A stretch of DNA of 12,120 nucleotides from assembly GCA_022705125.1 (NCBI GenBank), contig JAKJFB010000049.1:1-12120 (forward strand), in the 5' to 3' direction. A program made the translations under genes and the position numbers. The notes beneath the pieces were generated by a model. The model worked only from the letters and a program-made list of their open reading frames with translations, had not been told where the DNA came from and searched no databases. This DNA comes from Pseudomonadota bacterium. GTDB lineage: Bacteria; Pseudomonadota; Gammaproteobacteria; Pseudomonadales; UBA5518. Below are positions 1 to 7,537 of the stretch, piece by piece. Position 1 is the first letter of the stretch. Each line of letters starts with the position of its first letter.

Positions 1-9
1 CTGAAGCGG

Positions 10-1551
10 TTAAACGATCTTCGACTGCTTGCCGCCCCAGTACGCATCCCGCAGCAGGCGCTTGTAGAGTTTTCCGGTCGGGTGACGCGGCAGCTCGGCC
101 TCGAAGTCCACCGAGCGCGGGCACTTGATGTGGCTGAGGTGTTCACGGCAGTAGTCGATCAGTTCCTGCTCCAGCTCGGGTCCCGCCTCGCCCATGTCGA
201 GCGGCTGCACCACCGCCTTCACCGCCTCGCCGAATTCCTCGTCGGGCACGCCGAACACCGCCACGTCCATCACCTTCGGGTGCGTGACCAGCAGGTTCTC
301 GGCCTCCTGCGGGTAGATGTTCACGCCGCCGGAGATGATCAGGTTCGCCTTGCGGTCGGTGAGGTACAGGAAACCTTCCGCGTCGAGGTAGCCGATGTCG
401 CCGAGCGTGGTCCAGCCGAGCGCGTTGCGGCTCTCCGCGGTCTTCGCGGGATCGTTGTGATAGACGAAGTCCACGCCGTCGGAGAAATAGATCGTGCCTT
501 CCTGTCCCGGCGGCAACTCGCGCCCATCCGTGTCCAGGATGTGCGGCACGCCGAAGACCGGCCGTCCGACCGAGCCCTCGTGCGCGAGCCAGTCGGCGCT
601 GTTGATCGCGCACAGGCCGTTGCCCTCGCTGCCGGCGTAGTACTCCTGCACGATCGGCCCCCACCAGTCGATCATCTGCTGCTTGACCTCGACCGGACAC
701 GGCGCGGCCGCGTGCACCGCGGCGCGGTGGCTCGACAGATCGAATCCGGCGCGCTGCTCCGGCGGCAGCTTCAGCATGCGCACGAACATCGTCGGCACCC
801 ACTGGCTGTGCGTGACGCGGTACTTGTCGATCAGACGCAGCGACTCCAGCGGGTCGAACTTGTCCATGACCACGATCACGGTTCCGCCGCAGCGTTGCAC
901 GGTCATGCAAAAGCGCAGCGGCGCGGCGTGATACAGCGGCGCCGGCGAGAGGTACACCGTGTCATCGCCGAAACCGTAGTAGCCGGCGATGATCTGCAGC
1001 AGTGGCGAAGGCGCATCGATCGCCAGCCCGCTCAGCGCCACCCGGATGCCCTTGGGCCGGCCCGTCGTGCCTGACGAATACATCATGTCGCTGCCCGCGG
1101 TCTCGTCGGCGACCGGTTCGGCGGGAAAGCGGTCGCGGGTGCTCTCGTAATCGAGGTAGCCGTTGATGCTGCCGTCGACCGAGAAGCGCTCCAGATCATC
1201 GAGCGAATGCGCCAGCTCGGCGGCGATCGCCCGCTGCGACACCGAGAGAAACAGCACGCGCGCACCGCTGTCGCGCACGATGTACTCGACTTCGGGTGCC
1301 GTGAGCCGGTTCGACACGCAGGTGTAATACAGCCCGCTGCGCTGCGCCGCCCAGCACAGCTCGAAATAGCGCGGGTTGTTGTCCATGCAGATGGCGATGG
1401 TGTCGCCGGTTCCGAGCCCCAGTCCGCGCAGCAGCTGCGCGCAGCGCCGGCTGCGCTCCTCCAGCTGCCCGTAGCTCACCACGGTGCCGCTGCCGGCCAT
1501 GATGTAGGCTGCCTTGTCGGGTTGGCTGCGCGCGTACACGGATGGATGCAT
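10..1551 (-). CDS. Acyl-CoA synthetase (AMP-forming), FadD/CaiC-like
   Basis: A class I adenylate-forming enzyme of 513 residues, expected to activate a carboxylic acid with ATP and join it to CoA in the cytoplasm. Visible motifs are the phosphate loop YSSGTTGRPKG (158-168), the A5-type motif YYAGSEG (304-310), the ribose-binding aspartate in GDIGYL (384-389), the hinge segment DRKANLIISGGVNIYP (399-413) and the C-terminal catalytic lysine in PTGK (K494). Length is normal for the family and both N- and C-terminal subdomains are complete. It is the last gene of the leftward operon in view; its ATG lies 3 bases after the stop of the DUF1232 gene, so translational coupling is likely. The SEG in the A5 motif replaces the commoner TE pair. 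The substrate (fatty acid, steroid side chain or aromatic acid) cannot be assigned. The family call is firm. Confidence 0.93.
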   Translation of the reverse strand: MHPSVYARSQPDKAAYIMAGSGTVVSYGQLEERSRRCAQLLRGLGLGTGDTIAICMDNNPRYFELCWAAQRSGLYYTCVSNRLTAPEVEYIVRDSGARVLFLSVSQRAIAAELAHSLDDLERFSVDGSINGYLDYESTRDRFPAEPVADETAGSDMMYSSGTTGRPKGIRVALSGLAIDAPSPLLQIIAGYYGFGDDTVYLSPAPLYHAAPLRFCMTVQRCGGTVIVVMDKFDPLESLRLIDKYRVTHSQWVPTMFVRMLKLPPEQRAGFDLSSHRAAVHAAAPCPVEVKQQMIDWWGPIVQEYYAGSEGNGLCAINSADWLAHEGSVGRPVFGVPHILDTDGRELPPGQEGTIYFSDGVDFVYHNDPAKTAESRNALGWTTLGDIGYLDAEGFLYLTDRKANLIISGGVNIYPQEAENLLVTHPKVMDVAVFGVPDEEFGEAVKAVVQPLDMGEAGPELEQELIDYCREHLSHIKCPRSVDFEAELPRHPTGKLYKRLLRDAYWGGKQSKIV

Positions 1552-1554
1552 GGC

Positions 1555-1944
1555 TCAGTCCTTGTTGTCCGCGGGTGCGGGGCCGAACCATTGCTGCAGG
1601 CGGCGCCGCGTCTTCTCCTTCACCTCGTCATCGATGTAGTGCGACAGCGTCAGCAGCGCGGCAGACAAGGCGCCCAGGTCGTCGCTGTAGCCGGCCAGCG
1701 GCGTGAAGTCGGGGATCATGTCCAGCGGCAGGATGAAATAGGCCAGCGCCGCGTAGATCGTGAGCTTCGCCCAGCGCGGCACGTCGGGACGGCGCGAGGC
1801 GTAATACAGCCACAGCGCCTTCTCGACCACCTCACGCCCGGCGGCCCGCGCATGGCGCGCCAGCTTGGCACGCAGGCGCTCCTCGGAATAACCCGGGACC
1901 GAGCGTCCGGCGAATTCTGCCCGCGGCGGTCTGCGCGCTGCCAT
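1555..1944 (-). CDS. DUF1232 / YkvA-family small membrane protein
   Basis: A 129-residue protein carrying the DUF1232 (YkvA) hallmark around residues 55-95: a hydrophobic stretch followed by ILPLDMIPDF and then GYSDDLGAL. Two hydrophobic segments (about 62-80 and 91-104) suggest membrane association, with a basic N-terminus and a charged C-terminal tail. The family is widespread but has no settled function. The start was chosen because ATG at 1944 overlaps the stop of the upstream SDR gene (TGATG), and the much longer open frame further upstream lies inside that SDR gene in another frame. It ends 3 bases before the acyl-CoA synthetase start, so it is fully embedded in the operon. Its presence in a catabolic operon is odd; it may have a membrane role linked to the substrate, but that is speculation. 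Confidence 0.87.
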   Translation of the reverse strand: MAARRPPRAEFAGRSVPGYSEERLRAKLARHARAAGREVVEKALWLYYASRRPDVPRWAKLTIYAALAYFILPLDMIPDFTPLAGYSDDLGALSAALLTLSHYIDDEVKEKTRRRLQQWFGPAPADNKD

Positions 1945-2693
1945 CAGCTTGCGGTCTGGCCGCCGTCGATGGTGAGCGAATCGCCGGTGATGAAGCGTGC
2001 TTCGTCGCTGGCGAGATAGGCGACCGCGCCGGCGACTTCCTCCGGCTCGGCCGAGGGCTGTACCAGTGGCATCAGGCGCCCGAACACCGCCAGCTCGGGG
2101 TTTTCGGGCATGCGGAAGTTCTTCGACAGCGGCGTGTTGACCGCGCCCGGACACACCGCGTTCACGCGCACGCCGCGGGTGGCGAACTCGACGGCCAGCG
2201 CCTTGGTCAGCAGGTTCACGCCGCCCTTGCTGGCGCAGTAGACGCTGTTGTAGATCTGGCCGACGATGGCCGCGCTGGATGCCATGTTCACGATATTGCC
2301 CCGGGTCTCGAGCAGATGTGGCATCGCGGCCTGGCACATGAAGAACACGCCCGAGAGGTTGACCGCGATCATGCGCTGCCAGAATTCCTCGGTGATCTCG
2401 TGCAGATGATAGGCGCCGGCGAAACCGGCAATGTTGCACAGCACGTCGAGACGGCCGCACTCGGCGACCGTGGCCGCCACCGCGTCGCGGCAGGCCTGCG
2501 CCTGCGAGACGTCGAGGATCTGCGAGTGATGCCCCTGGCCCTCGAGCATGCCCATGGTCGCGGCGAGTCCCTCGGCATTCACGTCGCTCACCGAGACGCG
2601 CGCGCCCTCGGACGCGAAGCGCACCGCCGTGGCACGCCCTATTCCCGAGCCGGCACCCGTCACCATCACTACCTTGCCGTCGAAACGCCGCAT
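1944..2693 (-). CDS. Short-chain dehydrogenase/reductase (classical SDR)
   Basis: A 249-residue NAD(P)-dependent oxidoreductase, expected to interconvert an alcohol and a ketone. It shows the cofactor glycine motif TGAGSGIG (12-19), a D38 at the end of the second strand that suggests NAD(H) preference, NIAG (87-90, variant of NNAG), and the full tetrad N112, S139, Y152, K156 (YCASK). PG at 182-183 and the C-terminal FITGDSLTIDGGQ segment are typical of the classical subfamily. The gene sits between the LLM oxidoreductase (27-base gap, with GAGGAG upstream of the ATG) and the DUF1232 gene, which it overlaps by one base. A role as a 3-hydroxyacyl or hydroxysteroid dehydrogenase in the same pathway is plausible, but the substrate is not readable. 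Confidence 0.93.
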   Translation of the reverse strand: MRRFDGKVVMVTGAGSGIGRATAVRFASEGARVSVSDVNAEGLAATMGMLEGQGHHSQILDVSQAQACRDAVAATVAECGRLDVLCNIAGFAGAYHLHEITEEFWQRMIAVNLSGVFFMCQAAMPHLLETRGNIVNMASSAAIVGQIYNSVYCASKGGVNLLTKALAVEFATRGVRVNAVCPGAVNTPLSKNFRMPENPELAVFGRLMPLVQPSAEPEEVAGAVAYLASDEARFITGDSLTIDGGQTAS

Positions 2694-2720
2694 CCTGTCA
2701 GTTCTCCTCTGGGGTCCTGG

Positions 2721-3593
2721 TCAATGTGACCGTGCAATGACTTCCTCGCCGAAACGCGCGACCGCATCCAGCCGCTCGCGCAATCCCGCCCTAGCCCCGT
2801 GCGTGTCCATCCATGGCATGCAGATCAGGTCCGTCACGCCCGCGGCGGCGAGGCGCTGCCGGGTCGCGGGCGAGGTGCTGTAGGGCATGAACTTGTACTC
2901 GAAGGCACCGCTGCGATCGTAGTCGCGGCGGTAAGCCTCGATGCGCCGGATCATCTGGGCCAGGTCCTCGAGCGAGCAGCGCGGATTCTCCCAGCCGATG
3001 TAGCCGTCCGCGAGGCGCGCGGCGCGCTTGAGCACCGGCTCGACGAGGCCGCCGATGTAGACCGGTACCGGCGCGCGTGGCACCGGCGCGATCTGCAGCC
3101 GCGGGAAGTCGTAGAAACGGCCGTGGTATTCGTACATCCCGCCCCGCAGCAGGCCGCGGATGATCTCGATCATCTCCGCCGAGCGCGGTCCGCGCTGCGC
3201 CCACTCCTCGCGCAGCACCTCGAAGTCCTCGGGCCACGGACTGAGCCCCACGCCGAGCCCTACACGCTCGCCCGTCAGCACCGCGCAGGAGCTCAGTTCC
3301 TTGGCCACCAGCAGCGGATCGCGCACCGCCAGCTTCAGCACCGACGGATAGAACCGGATGCGCTCGGTGGCGCCGGCCATCGTCGCGATGACCACCCAGG
3401 GATCGAGAAACGGCGTGTCGGCGGCCCAGAACCGGCTGCCATCGGCGCTGTACGGATACGGCGCGGAGGTTTTCTCGTAGTAGAACAGCCCGTCGGGCAC
3501 CGCGATCGAGTCCCAGCCGGCAGCCTCGGCGGCACGCGCCAGCGGGACGTACCAGTCGGCCGGACAGAAGCCGACCGAGAGCGTGTACTGCAT
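2721..3593 (-). CDS. LLM-class (luciferase-like) flavin/F420-dependent oxidoreductase
   Basis: A 290-residue TIM-barrel protein of the bacterial luciferase-like monooxygenase superfamily. Recognisable parts are the N-terminal ARAAEAAGWDSIAVPDG (19-35), TERIRFYPSVLKLAVRDPLLVAKEL (76-100), the cofactor-side GERVGLGVGLSP (108-119), and APVPVYIGG (174-182) followed by AARLADGYIGW (191-201). These are shared by F420-dependent and FMN-dependent members, so the cofactor is undecided. Length is normal. The ATG has GGAGG four bases upstream. It is the second gene of the leftward operon, 21 bases after the SnoaL-like gene, and has a distant paralogue in the opposite arm of the locus (8159-9019). It may perform an oxidation or desaturation step on the CoA-activated substrate; that role is inference. 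Confidence 0.88.
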   Translation of the reverse strand: MQYTLSVGFCPADWYVPLARAAEAAGWDSIAVPDGLFYYEKTSAPYPYSADGSRFWAADTPFLDPWVVIATMAGATERIRFYPSVLKLAVRDPLLVAKELSSCAVLTGERVGLGVGLSPWPEDFEVLREEWAQRGPRSAEMIEIIRGLLRGGMYEYHGRFYDFPRLQIAPVPRAPVPVYIGGLVEPVLKRAARLADGYIGWENPRCSLEDLAQMIRRIEAYRRDYDRSGAFEYKFMPYSTSPATRQRLAAAGVTDLICMPWMDTHGARAGLRERLDAVARFGEEVIARSH

Positions 3594-3614
3594 ATCGCCT
3601 CCGGTGCGCGCGGT

Positions 3615-4070
3615 CTACTCGCTGAACGACCTGAACCTGGCTGGCACGTTGAAATCGTAGCTGCGCTCCTCGACCCGCTCGGCGATGCGCCATCCCTGCG
3701 CCGTGCGCACCAGGCGGTCGACGTACCACAGGCCATAGAACGCGATCTGCGTGCCGCTCCCGGGCAGCGGGATCTCCATGGGGTTGTGGCACATCGTGCG
3801 CGCGCGCGCCGTGTCGCCTTCCACCCAGACTCGGCTGTTGGCGATCAGGTGCTGCGTGGCGCCGAAATGCGGCATCACGCGCGCCAGGTACTCCTTGATC
3901 TCGGCAACGCTGCCACGAATGCCGCCCAGCGCGGTGTAGTCGATGACCGCGTCGGGCGTGAAGATCCGGTCGAAGTCGCTGAAGCTCTTGGCATCGACCG
4001 CACTGCAGTAGTCGATCAACAGGTTGTTGATCTCGAGCCGGTCGGAAATTTCCTGGATATCCATCGCCAC
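3615..4070 (-). CDS. SnoaL/NTF2-like fold protein
   Basis: A protein of about 151 residues with the cone-shaped NTF2/SnoaL fold signature. From the MDIQ start it shows an N-terminal helix (EISDRLEINNLLIDYCSAVD), then FDRIFTPDAVIDYTALGG, a central GATQHLIANSRVWVEGDTAR strand pair, and C-terminal YVDRLVRTAQGWRIAERVE. The family includes isomerases, dehydratases, cyclases and ring-hydroxylating dioxygenase beta subunits, as well as proteins of unknown activity. It is the first gene of the leftward operon. Start choice: GGAGG at 4077-4081 sits six bases before a GTG at 4070, which is two codons upstream of an ATG at 4064. A further in-frame ATG at 4100 would add 10 residues that do not resemble the family. 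In this context it may be a small-molecule isomerase or hydratase, but no catalytic residues can be assigned with confidence. Confidence 0.82.
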   Translation of the reverse strand: MAMDIQEISDRLEINNLLIDYCSAVDAKSFSDFDRIFTPDAVIDYTALGGIRGSVAEIKEYLARVMPHFGATQHLIANSRVWVEGDTARARTMCHNPMEIPLPGSGTQIAFYGLWYVDRLVRTAQGWRIAERVEERSYDFNVPARFRSFSE

Positions 4071-4076
4071 TCGGAG

Positions 4077-4081
4077 CCTCC
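4077..4081 (-). promoter_or_regulatory. Shine-Dalgarno GGAGG deciding the SnoaL-like start
   Basis: On the minus strand GGAGG is followed by six bases and then GTG (4070-4068), or by twelve bases and then ATG (4064-4062). The spacing favours GTG. Both starts are in the same frame and differ by two codons. Confidence 0.6.
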
Positions 4082-4120
4082 GTATTCTTTGCCGGATCAT
4101 GGCACGCCTCGGCAGGCCCG

Positions 4121-4129
4121 ACTATAGCA
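4121..4129 (-). promoter_or_regulatory. Candidate extended -10 promoter for the leftward operon
   Basis: The minus strand reads TGCTATAGT, that is TGn followed by TATAGT, an extended -10 that needs little -35 help. Best -35-like hexamers upstream are AAAGTT (16-base spacing) or TTGTAA (20-base spacing), both weak. Transcription would start near 4114, giving a leader of about 45 bases before the SnoaL-like gene. The A+T-rich block stands out in a very GC-rich window. Confidence 0.5.
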
Positions 4130-4148
4130 GATGGTCCCGCGAAACTTT

Positions 4149-4173
4149 ACAAATGCGTCATGCGCGGCTTTGT
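4149..4173. promoter_or_regulatory. Possible operator: inverted repeat between divergent promoters
   Basis: ACAAA (4149-4153) and TTTGT (4169-4173) form a perfect 5-base inverted repeat separated by 15 bases. It lies between the two candidate -10 elements and touches the -35 zone of the rightward promoter, so it is a reasonable place for a shared regulator to bind. The arms are short and chance is a real alternative; no regulator gene is visible in this window. Confidence 0.25.
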
Positions 4174-4197
4174 GGCGCGGGCACTGCTCCTTATAAT
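4170..4197 (+). promoter_or_regulatory. Candidate sigma-70 promoter for the rightward operon
   Basis: A perfect consensus -10, TATAAT, lies at 4192-4197. A partial -35, TTGTGG, lies at 4170-4175 with 16-base spacing. Transcription would begin near 4204, leaving a leader of about 23 bases that contains GGAG at 4218-4221, five bases before the ATG at 4227. A perfect TATAAT in such GC-rich DNA makes this the most credible promoter in the window. Confidence 0.65.
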
Positions 4198-4226
4198 GCG
4201 GCCTCCCGCGATTTCCCGGAGACCAC

Positions 4227-5930
4227 ATGGACCCTATCAAGCAGAAATTCGATGACGCCTACGCCCTGCTCACCCGGGCCGGCGCGCCCTACGAACTGGT
4301 CACCGAGACCGTCGGCGGGCAGCCGTTGCGCGCATTCCGCAACACGCCGCGCAACATGCGCGAACTGTTCGCACCGGCCTACCAGCACGGCGACAGGGAA
4401 TTCGTGGTCTACGAGGGCGAGCGCTGGAGCTTCACGCAGTTGCTGGCGCAGGGGGCGCGCATCGCGCACGCCCTGCGCCGGCATTGCGGCATCCGCCCGG
4501 GTGACCGCGTCGCGATCGCGATGCGCAACTACCCCGAGTGGATGAGCGCCTTCATCGGCATCGCCACGCTGGGCGCCGTGGCGGTGCCGCTGAACAGCTG
4601 GGGCCAGGCGCGCGAACTCGCGTTCGCGCTCGAGGACGCCGGCGCGCGCGCGGTTTTCTGCGACCAGCAGCGCTGCGACCAGCTCGCGACGCACCTGGCC
4701 GCGACCGGGTTGCCGGCCATCGTGGCGCGCCCCACGGGCGCCGGGCTGTCTGGCGGGACGCGCAGCCTGGAGGACTTCGTTGCCGAGATCGATGAAACCG
4801 CCTTTCCGGCCGTGGATATCGGGCCCGAGGAGCCCGCGCTGATGATGTACACATCGGGCACCACGGGCACGCCCAAGGGCGCGTTGTCGACACAGCGCGC
4901 GGTGTGCCAGTCGCTGATGAACTTCGACTGCCAGGCCATGGCCTCGGCGATGATCAATCCCGAAGCCATAGGTGCGATGATGAAAAAGGGCTTCCCGCCC
5001 ACGCAGCTGCTCGCGGTGCCCCTGTTCCACGTGAGCGGCTGCTACGCGGTGTTCCTGTGCGCGCTGCGCGGCGCGCGGCGCGTGGTGATGATGTACAAAT
5101 GGGACGTGCGCAAGGCGCTGGAACTGATCCAGCGCGAGCGCGTCACGGCGCTGAGCGCCGCGCCGGGCATGCTGATGGAACTGATGGAGTCGCCCGACTT
5201 CGAGCGCTTCGACACCTCGAGCCTGAGCGGCATCGGCGGCGGGGGCGCGGCCACGCCCCCGCGCGCCGCGCGCCTGTTCATGGACAAGGTTGCGGATTCC
5301 TACCCGGGCGCGGGCTGGGGGCTGACCGAGACCAATTCCAACGGCAGCGCCTGCACCGGCCGTCCGTTCCGCGAGAAGCCCGGCACGGCCGGCTTCCTGC
5401 ATCCGACGGTGGATCTCAGCATCCGCGACGAAGAGGGCAACGAGCTGGCGCAGGGCGTGCCGGGGAGGCTGTGGGTCAGGACACCCACGCTGGTCAGCGG
5501 CTACTGGAACCGCCCCGAAGCCAACGAGACCGAATTCCGCGACGGCTGGTTCGACAGTGGTGACATCGGTTACCTCGACGACGATGGCTACCTGTTCCTG
5601 TCGGACCGCGCCAAGGACCTGGTCATCCGTGGCGGTGAGAACATCTATCCGGCCGAGATCGAGGGCGCGATCCTCGAATGCCCCGAGGTCGACGAGGTCG
5701 CCGCCTTCGGCGTGCCCGACGAGACCTGGGGCGAGCAGCTCGCGGTGGTGGTGCATGCCACGCCCGGCATGACGATCAGCGTCGAGGACGTGAAGCGCTT
5801 CGCCGCCGGGAAGCTCGCGCACTTCAAGGTGCCGCACTACGTCGAGGTGCGCAGCGAGCACCTGCCGCGCAACGCCACCGGCAAGATCATGAAGAAGGAC
5901 ATCCGCGCCGAGTTCCTGCGCAAGCTCTAG
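4227..5930 (+). CDS. Acyl-CoA synthetase / AMP-dependent ligase
   Basis: A 567-residue class I adenylate-forming enzyme, complete over both subdomains, expected to make an acyl-CoA from a free acid, ATP and CoA. Motifs: phosphate loop YTSGTTGTPKG (208-218), PLFHVSG (265-271), GWGLTET (363-369), ribose-binding D446 in SGDIGYL (444-450), hinge region DRAKDLVIRGGENIYP (460-475) and catalytic K553 in NATGK. It is the first gene of the rightward operon, with a consensus promoter and SD directly upstream. It is a divergent paralogue of the ligase at 10-1551: this one is about 50 residues longer at its N-terminus and has the ordinary TE pair in motif A5. The two probably act on different acids or at different steps. 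Substrate is not readable. Confidence 0.94.
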   Translation: MDPIKQKFDDAYALLTRAGAPYELVTETVGGQPLRAFRNTPRNMRELFAPAYQHGDREFVVYEGERWSFTQLLAQGARIAHALRRHCGIRPGDRVAIAMRNYPEWMSAFIGIATLGAVAVPLNSWGQARELAFALEDAGARAVFCDQQRCDQLATHLAATGLPAIVARPTGAGLSGGTRSLEDFVAEIDETAFPAVDIGPEEPALMMYTSGTTGTPKGALSTQRAVCQSLMNFDCQAMASAMINPEAIGAMMKKGFPPTQLLAVPLFHVSGCYAVFLCALRGARRVVMMYKWDVRKALELIQRERVTALSAAPGMLMELMESPDFERFDTSSLSGIGGGGAATPPRAARLFMDKVADSYPGAGWGLTETNSNGSACTGRPFREKPGTAGFLHPTVDLSIRDEEGNELAQGVPGRLWVRTPTLVSGYWNRPEANETEFRDGWFDSGDIGYLDDDGYLFLSDRAKDLVIRGGENIYPAEIEGAILECPEVDEVAAFGVPDETWGEQLAVVVHATPGMTISVEDVKRFAAGKLAHFKVPHYVEVRSEHLPRNATGKIMKKDIRAEFLRKL

Positions 5931-5944
5931 ACCGATCGGGTGAT

Positions 5945-5964
5945 GCGCCGGGATTTCCCGGCGC
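5945..5964 (+). terminator. GC-rich hairpin between ligase and SDR genes
   Basis: GCGCCGGGA (5945-5953) and TCCCGGCGC (5956-5964) form a perfect 9-base stem with a nominal 2-base TT loop, which would open to about four bases. It starts 15 bases after the ligase stop. There is no T-run directly after it; the nearest, TTTT, is at about 5979-5982. It is therefore a weak intrinsic terminator at best and may instead be an attenuating or mRNA-stabilising stem inside the operon. Confidence 0.4.
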
Positions 5965-6009
5965 CTGTCATCTGCGCCTTTTCGCATTACCAACCCCGGG
6001 AGAAACATC

Positions 6010-6765
6010 ATGGGTCTGCTCGACAACAGGATCGCACTCGTCACCGGCGCCGGCCAGGGCGTGGGCCAGGGCATCGCCTTCGCGCTCGCCGCCGAAGGCG
6101 CCCGCGTGGCGGTTACCGGCCGTACGCTGGCGAAACTCGAGAACACCGTCGCCGAGATCGAGCGCCGCGGTGGCACGGCGCTCCCGGTGCAATGCGAGGT
6201 GAAGAGCCTGGAGTCGCTGCAGTCCTGCGTGAAGACCGTGGCCGATCACTTCGGCGGCATCAACATCCTGGTCAACAACGCGCAGGAAGTGCCCAACGGC
6301 GAGCTATTCAAGGTGAGCGACGAGGCCTTCGAGGCCGGCTTCCAGTCGGGTCCGCTCGCGACCATGCGCCTGATGAAGCTCTGCTACCCGTACCTGAAGG
6401 GCGACGGCTCGATCGTGAACCTGGCGAGCTCGGCCACCAAGCGCTGGGACATGGCGGGCTACGGCGCCTACGCTGCCGTCAAGGACGCCATCCGCCAGCT
6501 CACGCGTGCCGCCGCCTGCGAATGGGGCAAGGACAACGTCCGCACCAATGTCATCCTGCCGCACGCGAGCTCGCCGGGGCTCGTGTGGTGGATGGAGAAG
6601 AACCCCGAGGAGGCAGCGGCATTCTTCAAGACGCTGCCGATGGGTCGCGTGGGCGATTGCGAGCAGGACATCGGCCGCTTCGTGGCGGTGCTGTGCTCGG
6701 ACTACTCGAGGTACGTGAACGGCCAGACCATCGGCCTCGACGGCGGCCAGGCGAACATCGGCTGA
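6010..6765 (+). CDS. Short-chain dehydrogenase/reductase with atypical active site
   Basis: A 251-residue SDR with a clear cofactor motif TGAGQGVG (12-19), catalytic S141, Y154 and K158 (YAAVK), and C-terminal VNGQTIGLDGGQ. R38 after the second strand (VTGRT) suggests NADP(H) preference, unlike the SDR in the opposite arm. Two usual features are changed: NNAG reads NNAQ (89-92), and the segment where the tetrad asparagine belongs reads FQSGPLATM (111-119) with no asparagine. ATG at 6010 is preceded by GGGAGAAAC. It follows the ligase by 79 bases, including a stable hairpin, and the GDPD gene starts 24 bases after its stop. It is likely an oxidoreductase of the same pathway; the changes may mean altered catalysis or a specialised subfamily. 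Confidence 0.92.
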   Translation: MGLLDNRIALVTGAGQGVGQGIAFALAAEGARVAVTGRTLAKLENTVAEIERRGGTALPVQCEVKSLESLQSCVKTVADHFGGINILVNNAQEVPNGELFKVSDEAFEAGFQSGPLATMRLMKLCYPYLKGDGSIVNLASSATKRWDMAGYGAYAAVKDAIRQLTRAAACEWGKDNVRTNVILPHASSPGLVWWMEKNPEEAAAFFKTLPMGRVGDCEQDIGRFVAVLCSDYSRYVNGQTIGLDGGQANIG

Positions 6766-6789
6766 GCCCGGGGCACAGGTAGCGCGCGC

Positions 6790-7527
6790 ATGGAGATTTA
6801 CGGGCATCGCGGTGCCGCCGGCGAGGCGCCCGAGAACACGCTCGGTGGTTTCGAGCACGCCTGGGAACGCGGCGTGAGGCGCTTCGAGCTCGACGTGCAG
6901 CTAGCCGCCGACGAGCGACTGGTCGTGCTGCACGACGCGCGCGTGAATCGCACGACCGGGCGCAGCGGCGCGGTCGATGCCTTCACCAGCCGCGAGCTCG
7001 GCGCCATGGATGCGCGGCGCGGCGCGCCGCCGTGGCCGCGACGCGAGGGGGTGCCCACGCTAGAGGCCGTGATGCGCGCCTTCCCGCGCACGGAGTCGTG
7101 GCAGCTCGAAGTCAAGAAGCCTGCCCGCGCCGAGCGCCTGCGCATCACCCTGGAGGCACTCTACGAACTGGTGACGCGGCTGCGGCTCGGCCCGCGCGTC
7201 ATCGTCACGTCGTCGAACACCGCGGTGCTGGACATGGCGCGCCAGGTGGCACCACGCCTGGCGCGCGGCTATGTCTGCACGAAGATGGACCCGTTGCCGA
7301 TTGCCGAGGAATTCGGCTGTCGCATGGTCGTGGCCAACCTCTTCACCTGCACGCCGGGGCTGCGCCTCGGCGCCTGGCGGCGCAGGATCGAGCTCTCCGC
7401 GTGGACCGTGAACGACCCGATCTCGATCCGCAACCTCTACCGCATGCGCGCGCACAGCATCATCACGGACTACCCGTCGATGGCGCTGCCGCTGGTCGGC
7501 CAGCTGGGCGGCGGAAGGGCCGCCTGA
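6790..7527 (+). CDS. Glycerophosphodiester phosphodiesterase family protein
   Basis: A 245-residue GDPD-family TIM barrel, expected to cleave glycerophosphodiesters to glycerol 3-phosphate and an alcohol. The N-terminal signature is GHRGAAGEAPENT (5-17), with H6 and R7 as the general acid/base region, metal-site E33 and D35 in FELDVQ, H48 in VLHDARVNRTT, E107 in QLEVKK, and the C-terminal WTVND (205-209) and ITDYP (225-229). The catalytic set is complete. No signal peptide or membrane segment is seen, so it should be cytoplasmic. It begins 24 bases after the SDR stop with only a weak SD, and is followed 10 bases later by the histidine phosphatase gene, so co-transcription is likely. Its link to the catabolic neighbours is unclear; lipid head-group turnover is the simplest reading. 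Confidence 0.92.
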   Translation: MEIYGHRGAAGEAPENTLGGFEHAWERGVRRFELDVQLAADERLVVLHDARVNRTTGRSGAVDAFTSRELGAMDARRGAPPWPRREGVPTLEAVMRAFPRTESWQLEVKKPARAERLRITLEALYELVTRLRLGPRVIVTSSNTAVLDMARQVAPRLARGYVCTKMDPLPIAEEFGCRMVVANLFTCTPGLRLGAWRRRIELSAWTVNDPISIRNLYRMRAHSIITDYPSMALPLVGQLGGGRAA

Positions 7528-7537
7528 GCGCGGGCGC

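Noticed and set aside
4064..4100. Upstream ATG at 4100 as the start of the SnoaL-like protein
   Set aside because: It adds an arginine-rich leader before the family-like N-terminus and would leave only a very short mRNA leader behind the extended -10. A weak GAGG sits before it, so it is not fully excluded.
2799..4127. Plus-strand open frame of 442 codons across the LLM and SnoaL-like genes
   Set aside because: It spans two real opposite-strand genes and their gap, has no recognisable domain and shows the usual R/H-rich antisense composition.
4191..6176. Long minus-strand open frame (661 codons) opposite the acyl-CoA synthetase
   Set aside because: Its translation is rich in R, A, H and D with no domain, and the plus frame holds a complete ligase with all motifs. 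It is a shadow of GC-biased third positions.
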